Below are positions 9,057 through 15,866 of a stretch of DNA of 64,000 nt, in pieces; within the stretch, counting starts at the first letter, position 1; every line of letters starts with the position of its first letter. The notes under the pieces are model-generated. The model did no database searches and was not told the origin of the DNA. It saw only the letters and a program-made list of their open reading frames with translations. Location: the NCBI GenBank assembly GCA_036651575.1, contig JAVVXN010000001.1, positions 1-64,000 on the forward strand, given 5' to 3'. Position numbers and translations under genes: made by a program. This stretch comes from JAVWGW01 sp036651575. GTDB lineage: Bacteria; Actinomycetota; Coriobacteriia; Coriobacteriales; Eggerthellaceae.

Positions 9057-9839
9057 ATGACAGGCTTGGTCAATGAGGTCGGAACCATTCTTTCAAACGA
9101 ATGCGTGGGTCCGAATCTGTATCTGATAAACGTGATGCTGCCCGATATCGCGTCGCGAATTAAACCGGGGCAATTCGTCCAGGTGAAACTACCCGGTATG
9201 GAGGGGCATATCTTGAGGCGTCCCTTTTCGATATACGATGTATCGGAGCGAGACGGTAGTGCTGAAATCCTCTACCAGGAGGTTGGCTTTGGCACGGCGC
9301 ATCTACATACGCTTGAGGCCGGTCAAAGCCTCGAGGCCATCGGCCCGGTTGGTCAGGGCTGGTCTGTACCCGCCGACGCGAAGCGTATCATGCTTGTTGC
9401 GGGTGGCGTCGGTGCGGCTCCCCTGTTTATGCTGGCGAAGCAGCAGCGGGCGGCGGGTGTTCAAGTCGACATGGTCTTGGGCGCGCAAACGTTGGATGCT
9501 CTTGTCACGCGCGAGCGCTACGATGCGCTGTGTAAAGACAGCCTGCAATGTGCCACCGATGATGGATCGTTTGGACATGCTGGTTTTTGCACGGGGCTTG
9601 TCGAATCGAACATCGGTGAGCATCTCTATGACTATTTGGCTTGCTGTGGACCTGAACCTCTCATGAAAATCGTGGCGAAGCGCGCCGTTGTCGATGGCAT
9701 TTTCTGTCAGATATCGCTTGAGCGTCGTATGGCGTGTGGAGTGGGGGCATGTCTTTCCTGCGTTGTTGATACCCGTACGGGCAAAAAGCGCGCTTGCGTT
9801 GATGGCCCTATATTCGATGCTGAAGAGGTGATGTGGTAA
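9057..9839 (+). CDS. pyrK: Dihydroorotate dehydrogenase electron transfer subunit
   Basis: Passes electrons from dihydroorotate oxidation on PyrD to NAD+. The 260-residue protein has an FAD domain (HILRRPFSIYDV near residue 43), a nucleotide-binding region (VAGGVGAAPLFML near 115) and a [2Fe-2S] site at Cys227, Cys232, Cys235 and Cys247 (C-X4-C-X2-C-X11-C). All four cysteines are present. It marks the next gene as a class 1B dihydroorotate dehydrogenase, typical of anaerobes and Firmicutes. The stop TAA shares one base with the pyrD start (TAATG). Confidence 0.95.
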   Translation: MTGLVNEVGTILSNECVGPNLYLINVMLPDIASRIKPGQFVQVKLPGMEGHILRRPFSIYDVSERDGSAEILYQEVGFGTAHLHTLEAGQSLEAIGPVGQGWSVPADAKRIMLVAGGVGAAPLFMLAKQQRAAGVQVDMVLGAQTLDALVTRERYDALCKDSLQCATDDGSFGHAGFCTGLVESNIGEHLYDYLACCGPEPLMKIVAKRAVVDGIFCQISLERRMACGVGACLSCVVDTRTGKKRACVDGPIFDAEEVMW

Positions 9840-10753
9840 TGGCGGTTTCTTTGCAGGTCAACCTCGGTGGTCTCGCTATGAAAAATCCAATCACGACCGC
9901 TTCGGGAACGTTTGCGGCGGGTCGTGAATACAACGATTTTTTCGATATTACCCAGTTGGGTGCCGTGACGACAAAGGGCGTTTCGTTTGCCGGTTGGGCG
10001 GGCAACGACAGCCCTCGCATTGCCGAAACTCCCTCGGGTATGCTCAATTCGATCGGGTTGCAAAATCCTGGCGTTCACGCGTTTATCGAACGTGATTTAG
10101 CCTGGCTTGCGCAGCGGGATGTGCCCGTTATCGTCAATGTGTCGGGTCATAGCGCCGATGAGTACGTGCAGGTTATCGAGGCGCTTGAAGCACAGGATGT
10201 CGTGAGTGCCTACGAGGTTAATATATCGTGCCCCAACGTTGACGAAGGAGGCATGACCTTTGGCACGCACGCTCCGAGCGTCGAAGGTGTTGTCGCGCGT
10301 TGCCGCGCGGCAACGACGCGGCCCCTTATTGTGAAACTGACACCGAATGTGACCGATATCACCGAAATTGCCCGTGCGGCCGAATCTGCTGGTGCCGATG
10401 CCATCTCGCTTATCAATACGGTGCTCGGTATGGCAATCGACGCGAACACGCGCACCCCGCAGCTTGCGCGCATCGTGGGAGGACTTTCGGGTCCCGCCAT
10501 CAAACCCATCGCGTTGCGCATGGTGTATGAAACCTATCGTGCGGTAGATATTCCGCTGCTGGGAATGGGTGGGGTTACCTGCGCAGAAGATGCCATCGAG
10601 TTTATGCTGGCCGGGGCTACGGCAGTGGCTGTCGGAACCGGTAATTTCATGAATCCAACCGCCGCTCCTGAGGTTATATGCGGTATTGCATGGTATTGTG
10701 AACAGCACGGTGTTGCTGATATCAATGAGTTGATAGGGGGTCTTTTGTGTTAG
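9839..10753 (+). CDS. pyrD: Dihydroorotate dehydrogenase, class 1B catalytic subunit
   Basis: Oxidises dihydroorotate to orotate with FMN. This 304-residue TIM-barrel opens with the expected NPITTASGTF and carries the class 1 active-site Cys131 in EVNISCPNV rather than the Ser of class 2. The phosphate-binding region PLLGMGGVTCAEDAIEFMLAG lies in the C-terminal third. The ATG at 9839 (overlapping the pyrK stop, with GAGGTGATG upstream) is chosen over GTG 9833. Pairing with PyrK makes it the NAD-linked heterotetrameric enzyme. Confidence 0.96.
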   Translation: MAVSLQVNLGGLAMKNPITTASGTFAAGREYNDFFDITQLGAVTTKGVSFAGWAGNDSPRIAETPSGMLNSIGLQNPGVHAFIERDLAWLAQRDVPVIVNVSGHSADEYVQVIEALEAQDVVSAYEVNISCPNVDEGGMTFGTHAPSVEGVVARCRAATTRPLIVKLTPNVTDITEIARAAESAGADAISLINTVLGMAIDANTRTPQLARIVGGLSGPAIKPIALRMVYETYRAVDIPLLGMGGVTCAEDAIEFMLAGATAVAVGTGNFMNPTAAPEVICGIAWYCEQHGVADINELIGGLLC

Positions 10754-11472
10754 AACGATTCGATGCGCTACCTGCCAAAGATCGCGTGATCGTTGCGCTT
10801 GATTGCGGTGCCTCAGAAGCCCTCGCGCTGGCCGATAAACTGATAGGTAAGGCGACATGGCTCAAGATCGGCATGACCCTTTATTATGCGGAAGGGCCTT
10901 CCATTATCGAAGCGCTCAAGCGCCGCGGCTTCAAGGTGTTTCTTGATTTGAAATTTCACGACATCCCGCATCAGGTTGCCGGCGCCGCTGCTTCGGCTGT
11001 GAAAAGCGGTGCCGATATGGTGACCATGCATGCGGTGGGTGGTGTGGCTATGATGGTTGCCGCGCAAAAAGCAGTCGAAGCTGCGGCAGATGATACCGGA
11101 GATGCGGCGCCCATCACCCTTGGTATTACGGTTTTGACCAGCATGGATCAAACGACGCTTGCGGCTACGGGGGTTAATCGAACGGTGACTGAACAGGTTT
11201 GTTCGTTGGCGGCTCAAGCGCAGGACGCTCATTTATCCGGCGTCGTGGCTTCCCCTCAGGAAGCTGCTCTTCTGCGAGACCTTCTCGGTCCGCAGGCGTT
11301 TATCGTCACGCCGGGTGTGCGTCCGGCGGGCGTCTCCTTGGGGGATCAGAGTCGAGTAGCAACGCCTGCGCAGGCGTTTGCTGCGGGTGCTTCGCATATC
11401 GTTATTGGAAGACCTATCACGCAGGCGACCGATCCGGTTGAAGCGTTTGAAACCATTACGAAAGGACTTTAA
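10747..11472 (+). CDS. pyrF: Orotidine 5'-phosphate decarboxylase
   Basis: Removes CO2 from OMP to yield UMP. The 241-residue barrel carries the family signature around VFLDLKFHDIPHQVAGAA (about residues 60-77), which holds the catalytic Asp-Lys-Asp array, and a C-terminal phosphate-gripper region VIGRPITQA. It starts with GTG 10747, overlapping the end of pyrD by 7 bases; no strong separate ribosome binding site is seen, so coupling to pyrD translation is likely. Confidence 0.96.
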   Translation: MLERFDALPAKDRVIVALDCGASEALALADKLIGKATWLKIGMTLYYAEGPSIIEALKRRGFKVFLDLKFHDIPHQVAGAAASAVKSGADMVTMHAVGGVAMMVAAQKAVEAAADDTGDAAPITLGITVLTSMDQTTLAATGVNRTVTEQVCSLAAQAQDAHLSGVVASPQEAALLRDLLGPQAFIVTPGVRPAGVSLGDQSRVATPAQAFAAGASHIVIGRPITQATDPVEAFETITKGL

Positions 11473-11473
11473 C

Positions 11474-12052
11474 GTGGAACGTGAAGAAATATTGAGCAAA
11501 TTACAGGACACGGGAGCGGTTCGTCGGGGACATTTCCAGTTGACGAGCGGCCGTCATTCCGATACCTATATCCAATGCGCCCGCGTTTTGGAAGACACGA
11601 AGCTCACCAATGCCTTTGCTGCCGAAGCGATCAAGCGTCTCCCGGAAGGCCTTGCCATCGATATGGTCGCAAGCCCTGCTGTGGGGGGCATTATCTTTGG
11701 GTATGCTGTGGCATCGGCGCTGGGTACGAAGATGATTTTTTCCGAGCGCAAAGAAGGTGCGATGGTGTTTCGCCGCAACTTTGAAGTACCTGCCAAAGCG
11801 CGCGTGCTTGTCTGCGAGGACGTGGTGACGACGGGTGGTTCCGTCAAAGAAGTATGCGATCTGATTGAAGAGGCGGGCGGCGTTGTGGTAGCGGTTGTTT
11901 CCATGATCAACCGCGGAGGAGAGCGTAAATTCGCTCACGAGTACTATCCTCTCATCGACTTGCCGACTCCGTCGTGGGCTCCCGAAGATTGCGATTTGTG
12001 CAAGCAGGGTGTTGTACTCGATGCTCCTGGCTCCCGTCGCCTTGCCAAGTAA
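11474..12052 (+). CDS. pyrE: Orotate phosphoribosyltransferase
   Basis: Attaches ribose-5-phosphate from PRPP to orotate to form OMP, the substrate of PyrF. The 192-residue protein has the PRPP-binding signature VLVCEDVVTTGGSVKEV near residues 112-128 and the orotate-contacting start RRGHFQLTSGRHSDTYIQ. The GTG at 11474, one base after the pyrF stop, is preferred over the longer frame that begins inside pyrF. It is the last gene of the pyr operon, completing the route to UMP. An imperfect 11-bp stem (12063-12109) follows but lacks a T-tract. Confidence 0.95.
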   Translation: MEREEILSKLQDTGAVRRGHFQLTSGRHSDTYIQCARVLEDTKLTNAFAAEAIKRLPEGLAIDMVASPAVGGIIFGYAVASALGTKMIFSERKEGAMVFRRNFEVPAKARVLVCEDVVTTGGSVKEVCDLIEEAGGVVVAVVSMINRGGERKFAHEYYPLIDLPTPSWAPEDCDLCKQGVVLDAPGSRRLAK

Positions 12053-12247
12053 TTTTATTTTCAGGGAGTGACCCCGATTGGTGCAACTGTCTTTTTTGGG
12101 TCGTTCCCCTGGCCTGGGCTCCTCTGAATTGGAGTAAAACCGCTGATATAGCGAAGTTTTTGGGATACCTCATTGATTCTCTAAGACGGCTTTGTCCTCG
12201 TGTGATACTATCACTTCAACGCGTAAGAAGAAGAAGGAGAGAATCAG

Positions 12248-12556
12248 ATGGCTATTCCTCAATTGAGTCCCGAGGAGCGCAAGGCTGCCCTGGAGAAGGC
12301 AAAGGCCGCGCGCATTCAGAGGGCGCAGGTCCGTGATGACTTGAAAAACGGGAAGCTCACGCTGAAGGCCGTACTCGACATGAAGAACGATCCCATTGTG
12401 GGTCGCATGAGGGTTTCTACTCTCATTGAAACCATGCCCGGCTACGGTAAGGCAAAAGCCGAAAAAGTCATGACTGAACTGCACATCGCAGAAAGCCGTC
12501 GTCTGCGCGGCTTGGGTGAACGCCAGGAAGCGGCACTGCTGGAGCGTTTAAGCTAA
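12248..12556 (+). CDS. mihF: Integration host factor, actinobacterial type (mIHF)
   Basis: A 102-residue basic nucleoid protein of the actinobacterial mIHF family, which is unrelated to the alpha/beta IHF of Proteobacteria and compacts DNA as a monomer. The hallmark ETMPGYGKAKAEKVMTEL, a helix-two-turn-helix DNA contact, is at about residues 59-76, and the preceding basic helix reads EKAKAARIQRAQVR. In Actinobacteria mihF usually precedes gmk, as here (4-bp gap). The ribosome binding site is AAGAAGGAGAG. This gene is the clearest actinobacterial marker in the window. Confidence 0.95.
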   Translation: MAIPQLSPEERKAALEKAKAARIQRAQVRDDLKNGKLTLKAVLDMKNDPIVGRMRVSTLIETMPGYGKAKAEKVMTELHIAESRRLRGLGERQEAALLERLS

Positions 12557-12560
12557 GCTT

Positions 12561-13142
12561 ATGAGACACGGTAATCTGTTTGTTATCTCTGGGCCATCAG
12601 GAGCCGGTAAAGGCACCCTGGTGGCTCGCCTTTTGTCTGAAATCTTTGACGCATGGGTGTCGGTGTCGGTAACGACTCGCGCCCCTCGTTTGGGCGAAGT
12701 TGAGGGGGAACACTACTTCTTCGTTGACGATGACTCCTTTGATACCCTTGTTGAGCAGGATGGATTGATTGAATGGGCGTCGGTTCACGGCGCTCGTTAC
12801 GGCACCCCTCGAAGGGTGGTGGTCGATCATATCGCCCAAGGCGATCAGGTGATTCTTGAAATCGATGTGCAGGGAGCTTTTCAGGTTCGAGAAAAAATGC
12901 CTGAAGCGGTTTTGATTTTCGTCGAGCCTCCTTCTCTTGACGAACTTAGGGCTCGACTTTGTCGACGGGGCACGGAATCATCTGATGTGATAGAAAAAAG
13001 GATGAACGCCGCACATCTGGAGCTTTCGCGTAAAATGGAGTATGATGTACAGCTTGTGAATGACAACCTGGATCAAGCGACAAAAGTTCTTGTCGATTTG
13101 ATTAATGCTTACGCAGAACATGAAGAGGATATTGATTTATGA
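12561..13142 (+). CDS. gmk: Guanylate kinase
   Basis: Phosphorylates GMP to GDP with ATP. At 193 residues it has normal length, with the P-loop GPSGAGKGTL at about residues 10-19 and the GMP-binding stretch SVTTRAPRLGEVEGEHYFFV near 35-54. It lies in the conserved mihF-gmk-rpoZ order and overlaps rpoZ by an ATGA junction, implying coupled translation. Confidence 0.97.
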   Translation: MRHGNLFVISGPSGAGKGTLVARLLSEIFDAWVSVSVTTRAPRLGEVEGEHYFFVDDDSFDTLVEQDGLIEWASVHGARYGTPRRVVVDHIAQGDQVILEIDVQGAFQVREKMPEAVLIFVEPPSLDELRARLCRRGTESSDVIEKRMNAAHLELSRKMEYDVQLVNDNLDQATKVLVDLINAYAEHEEDIDL

Positions 13143-13399
13143 GTATTATTGAGCCGAAGATTGACCTCCTTCTTAAAAAAACCGACAACGATCGTTTTCT
13201 TTTGTGTGCCCTGGCTTCTAAGCGTGCTCAGGATATCAACGATATGATGCGTGGTCAGCGCGATCGCGCTATTCAGTTGCAGACCGCTGTTGAAATTGCC
13301 CGTGCCGCCGAGAAGAAACCTCTTTCGATGGCTTTTTCTGAAATCGCCCGTGGTGAAGTTTCCTACGATCCTCAAAGTATCGATATCAAAAACCATTAA
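13139..13399 (+). CDS. rpoZ: RNA polymerase omega subunit
   Basis: The small subunit that clamps the beta-prime C-terminus and aids polymerase assembly. The 86-residue protein includes the conserved DNDRFLLCALASKRAQDIND and the later EIARGEVSYD. Its ATG overlaps the gmk stop (ATGA). The gmk-rpoZ pairing is widely conserved and in many species links polymerase assembly with nucleotide metabolism. Confidence 0.93.
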   Translation: MSIIEPKIDLLLKKTDNDRFLLCALASKRAQDINDMMRGQRDRAIQLQTAVEIARAAEKKPLSMAFSEIARGEVSYDPQSIDIKNH

Positions 13400-13735
13400 T
13401 CTTGACGGTTTTTTGCTCTCAAGCGCGGGGGGGGGCTTGACGTTTGCTCCCTGTGATTTTTGTGAGAGAAGAAAATTTTTAGTCATAAAAAATTGAAGGT
13501 AAACGTTATCGTTTTTGTCGCATAAACGTTGCTGTTTGTTGTGCAGGAAACATCCGATTGACGTATCGCTTTTGGTTTCTGAGGTAATTTTACTTTTTTA
13601 CCGGGGATTTTTCAGTGGTGTTTTATCTTTATGGGTACTCTGAGAGCTCAACTTGTGTTGGGCTCTATTCTTGTTTGAGTGTCTTTCGTGCGGGTATGAA
13701 CGGTCTTATTTGAACTGACGTGATGAGGAAATACC
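13400..13735 (+). other. 336-bp gene-free region between rpoZ and thiI
   Basis: No plausible gene. It contains a run of nine G (13427-13435) flanked by TCAAGC and GCTTGA, and a 10-bp hairpin at 13643-13666. The rest is T-rich on the plus strand. Confidence 0.6.
13643..13666 (+). terminator. 10-bp hairpin, possible terminator or leader structure
   Basis: AGAGCTCAAC (13643-13652) pairs with GTTGGGCTCT (13657-13666), one T-G wobble, around a TTGT loop; the tail ATTCTTGTTT is moderately T-rich. It lies 243 bases after rpoZ and only 69 before thiI, so it may end the rpoZ transcript or belong to a thiI leader. Confidence 0.45.
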
Positions 13736-15016
13736 ATGAATGAATATCAGCGCATCTGTCTTGTCCACTATCACGAAATAGGACTGAAGGGGCACAATCG
13801 CTCTTCGTTTGAGATGAGGCTCTTGCGAAACCTTGAGGGCTTGCTTTCGGCGTTTCCGCTCGTTGCGATTCATCGCATTTCAGGACGTTTACTCATCTTC
13901 ATTAAAGAGGGTACAACGTATGAGGTTGCCTGCGACATCGCCGATACGGTCGCTCGTATTCCGGGGGTGGCGCGCGTATCGAGCGGCTACAAATGCGAAC
14001 GTGAACTTGATGAAATGTATGAGACTGCCGAACTCGCCCTGCGCGATGCGGGTGCTTTTGAAAGTTTTAAAGTTGCCGCGCGACGCAATCATACCGATTT
14101 CCCCATCGACTCCATGGAATTGAATCAGCTGGTGGGTGCTCACCTCTGTGGTGTGTATCCCGAAAAACAGGTTAAGATGAAGAACCCCGATTTGCGGGTG
14201 TGCGTGGAGGTTGTCGAGGGATCCACCTATGTGTATGCGCGCAGCATTACCGGTATTGGCGGCTTGCCGGTTGGAAGTTCTGGTCGGGTAATGTGCCTGC
14301 TTTCTTCCGGTATCGATTCGCCGGTGGCGATGTGGAAAATGGCCCGCCGCGGAGCAATCTGTCTCGGGGTGCACTTTTCGGGGCGTCCCCAAACAGCGGA
14401 TACGAGCGAATATCTTGTCGATGACATCGCTCATGTGCTTGAGAAAACCGGCTGTGTTGCTCGTGTCTACGTTGTTCCTTTCGGTGACTATCAGCGAGAA
14501 ATCGCCGGTGCGGTACCGCCGGAGCTGCGCGTCATCATGTATCGTCGTCTTATGTTTAAGGTGGCTGCAGCACTCGGCGGCCGCGAAAAGGCAAAAGCGC
14601 TCGTCACGGGCGAAAGCCTGGGACAGGTTGCCTCGCAAACGCTTGAAAACATCGCGGTGACCGACGCAGCTGTCGATATGCCGATCTTTAGGCCGCTTAT
14701 CGGTTCTGATAAGCTCGATATCATCACGAGTGCACAAGAGCTTGGAACCTACGAAATTTCGTCACAGGATGCGCCTGATTGCTGCACGTTGTTTATGCCA
14801 CGCAATCCTGAAACGCATGCAAAATTGCAGCCAGTACTTGCAATTGAAGCGCAGTTACCCCTCGAAGCCTGGATTGCCGAATTGGTTGAAAAGGCCGAAA
14901 TTCACGATTATCGCTGCTCATCCTATCGTCCTAAAAAACGGTCAAAAGCAGCACCGCACACCGAAGCAACTATTTCTGATTCCTCTGAGACGCTCACAAA
15001 TAGCCACAAGGTTTAA
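13736..15016 (+). CDS. thiI: tRNA 4-thiouridine synthase ThiI
   Basis: Adenylates and thiolates U8 of tRNA and can supply sulfur for thiamine synthesis. The 426-residue protein has an N-terminal ferredoxin-like/THUMP region (about 1-165) and a PP-loop ATPase domain with CLLSSGIDSPVAMWKMARRG near residues 183-202. The C-terminal rhodanese domain of the E. coli protein is absent, so sulfur delivery probably depends on a partner desulfurase, as in many Firmicutes. The last ~35 residues are a polar tail. ATG 13736 follows ATGAGGAAATACC. Confidence 0.94.
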   Translation: MNEYQRICLVHYHEIGLKGHNRSSFEMRLLRNLEGLLSAFPLVAIHRISGRLLIFIKEGTTYEVACDIADTVARIPGVARVSSGYKCERELDEMYETAELALRDAGAFESFKVAARRNHTDFPIDSMELNQLVGAHLCGVYPEKQVKMKNPDLRVCVEVVEGSTYVYARSITGIGGLPVGSSGRVMCLLSSGIDSPVAMWKMARRGAICLGVHFSGRPQTADTSEYLVDDIAHVLEKTGCVARVYVVPFGDYQREIAGAVPPELRVIMYRRLMFKVAAALGGREKAKALVTGESLGQVASQTLENIAVTDAAVDMPIFRPLIGSDKLDIITSAQELGTYEISSQDAPDCCTLFMPRNPETHAKLQPVLAIEAQLPLEAWIAELVEKAEIHDYRCSSYRPKKRSKAAPHTEATISDSSETLTNSHKV

Positions 15017-15019
15017 ACG

Positions 15020-15046
15020 ATGAAAGCAGTACTGGTGATTGCGTAA
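15020..15046 (+). pseudogene. Possible remnant of a gene start after thiI
   Basis: An ATG four bases after the thiI stop opens MKAVLVIA, then a TAA stop, then in frame DFIELKA and another stop. The hydrophobic-strand start followed by DFIE resembles the opening of Rossmann-like hydrolase or PfpI-type proteins. It may be a decayed gene start or chance; the evidence is thin. Confidence 0.2.
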
Positions 15047-15134
15047 GATTTTATCGAATTAAAAGCTTGATCGCGATAGATTCCTTGTAGCTCTCGTTTG
15101 CTCTCATCCTGCTTTTTGCAAGGTGCCTCCTTTA

Positions 15135-15150
15135 GCATCATAGATGATGC
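15135..15150 (+). promoter_or_regulatory. Palindrome overlapping the comEA ribosome binding region
   Basis: GCATCAT-AG-ATGATGC lies directly before the GAGGGGG ribosome binding site of comEA, and CCTCC at 15126-15130 could pair with that GAGG. It could be an operator or a hairpin that limits comEA translation. Confidence 0.4.
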
Positions 15151-15162
15151 GAGGGGGTCGCT

Positions 15163-15843
15163 ATGTCGTTTCCAGAAAGCGCCGAAAGTCTTAAGGCGAA
15201 AGCTCATCTGAGTGCTGTGAAGGCGCCCGTACTTATCGGTGTGACGGTGGTGACGTTCATCATCCTTTTTTGTTGTGTGCAGGGTTTGGTTGGTTTGTTC
15301 ACATCAGCTGATACGTTCAAGCTGGTGAAGCACGATGCCGCCTCTTCGGAAGCCGACGCCGCACCCCCGGAGGAGTCGGTCGTCGCTACCGACACCCAAC
15401 GGGTGATTGTCGTGCATGTTGGTGGCGCGGTTGCCGTTTCGGGTGTTTATGAACTGCCCGAAGGATCGCGGGTGCAAGCGGCAATAGATGCGGCTGGCGG
15501 TTTTGCCGAGGGTGCGGTGGGCGATGGGCTCAACCGGGCACGCATTCTCAATGATGGCGAGCAGATAATCGTTCCCGTGCAACCCTCCCTCGAGGCGAAC
15601 GCATCATCTTTGGCAGGTGGTGGTGTTGGTTTTGAAGGAGAAATTTCTGCGACGAAAATCAATATCAATTCAGCCTCCCTCGAAGAGCTTGATTCTCTTG
15701 ACGGCATCGGGGTGTCAACCGCGCAGCGTATCATTGCTGATCGTGAAGCGCAGGGGCCTTTTCGGACCATTGAAGACTTGAAGCGAGTTTCCGGCATTGG
15801 CGAAAAAAAGTATGCTGCGCTCGCTGATTCGATTTGCGTGTGA
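15163..15843 (+). CDS. comEA: ComEA family DNA receptor
   Basis: A membrane-anchored DNA-binding protein for natural transformation. The 226-residue protein has one membrane segment (about residues 24-45), a variable acidic linker, an SLBB domain (VIVVHVGGAVAVSGVYELP, about 80-145) and a C-terminal pair of helix-hairpin-helix motifs (ININSASLEELDSLDGIGVS and RVSGIGEKKY) that bind double-stranded DNA. The ATG at 15163 follows GAGGGGG. comEC begins 23 bases downstream, the standard competence pairing. Confidence 0.93.
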   Translation: MSFPESAESLKAKAHLSAVKAPVLIGVTVVTFIILFCCVQGLVGLFTSADTFKLVKHDAASSEADAAPPEESVVATDTQRVIVVHVGGAVAVSGVYELPEGSRVQAAIDAAGGFAEGAVGDGLNRARILNDGEQIIVPVQPSLEANASSLAGGGVGFEGEISATKININSASLEELDSLDGIGVSTAQRIIADREAQGPFRTIEDLKRVSGIGEKKYAALADSICV

Positions 15844-15866
15844 ACGCCCTCAGGGGGGCTTAAGGC

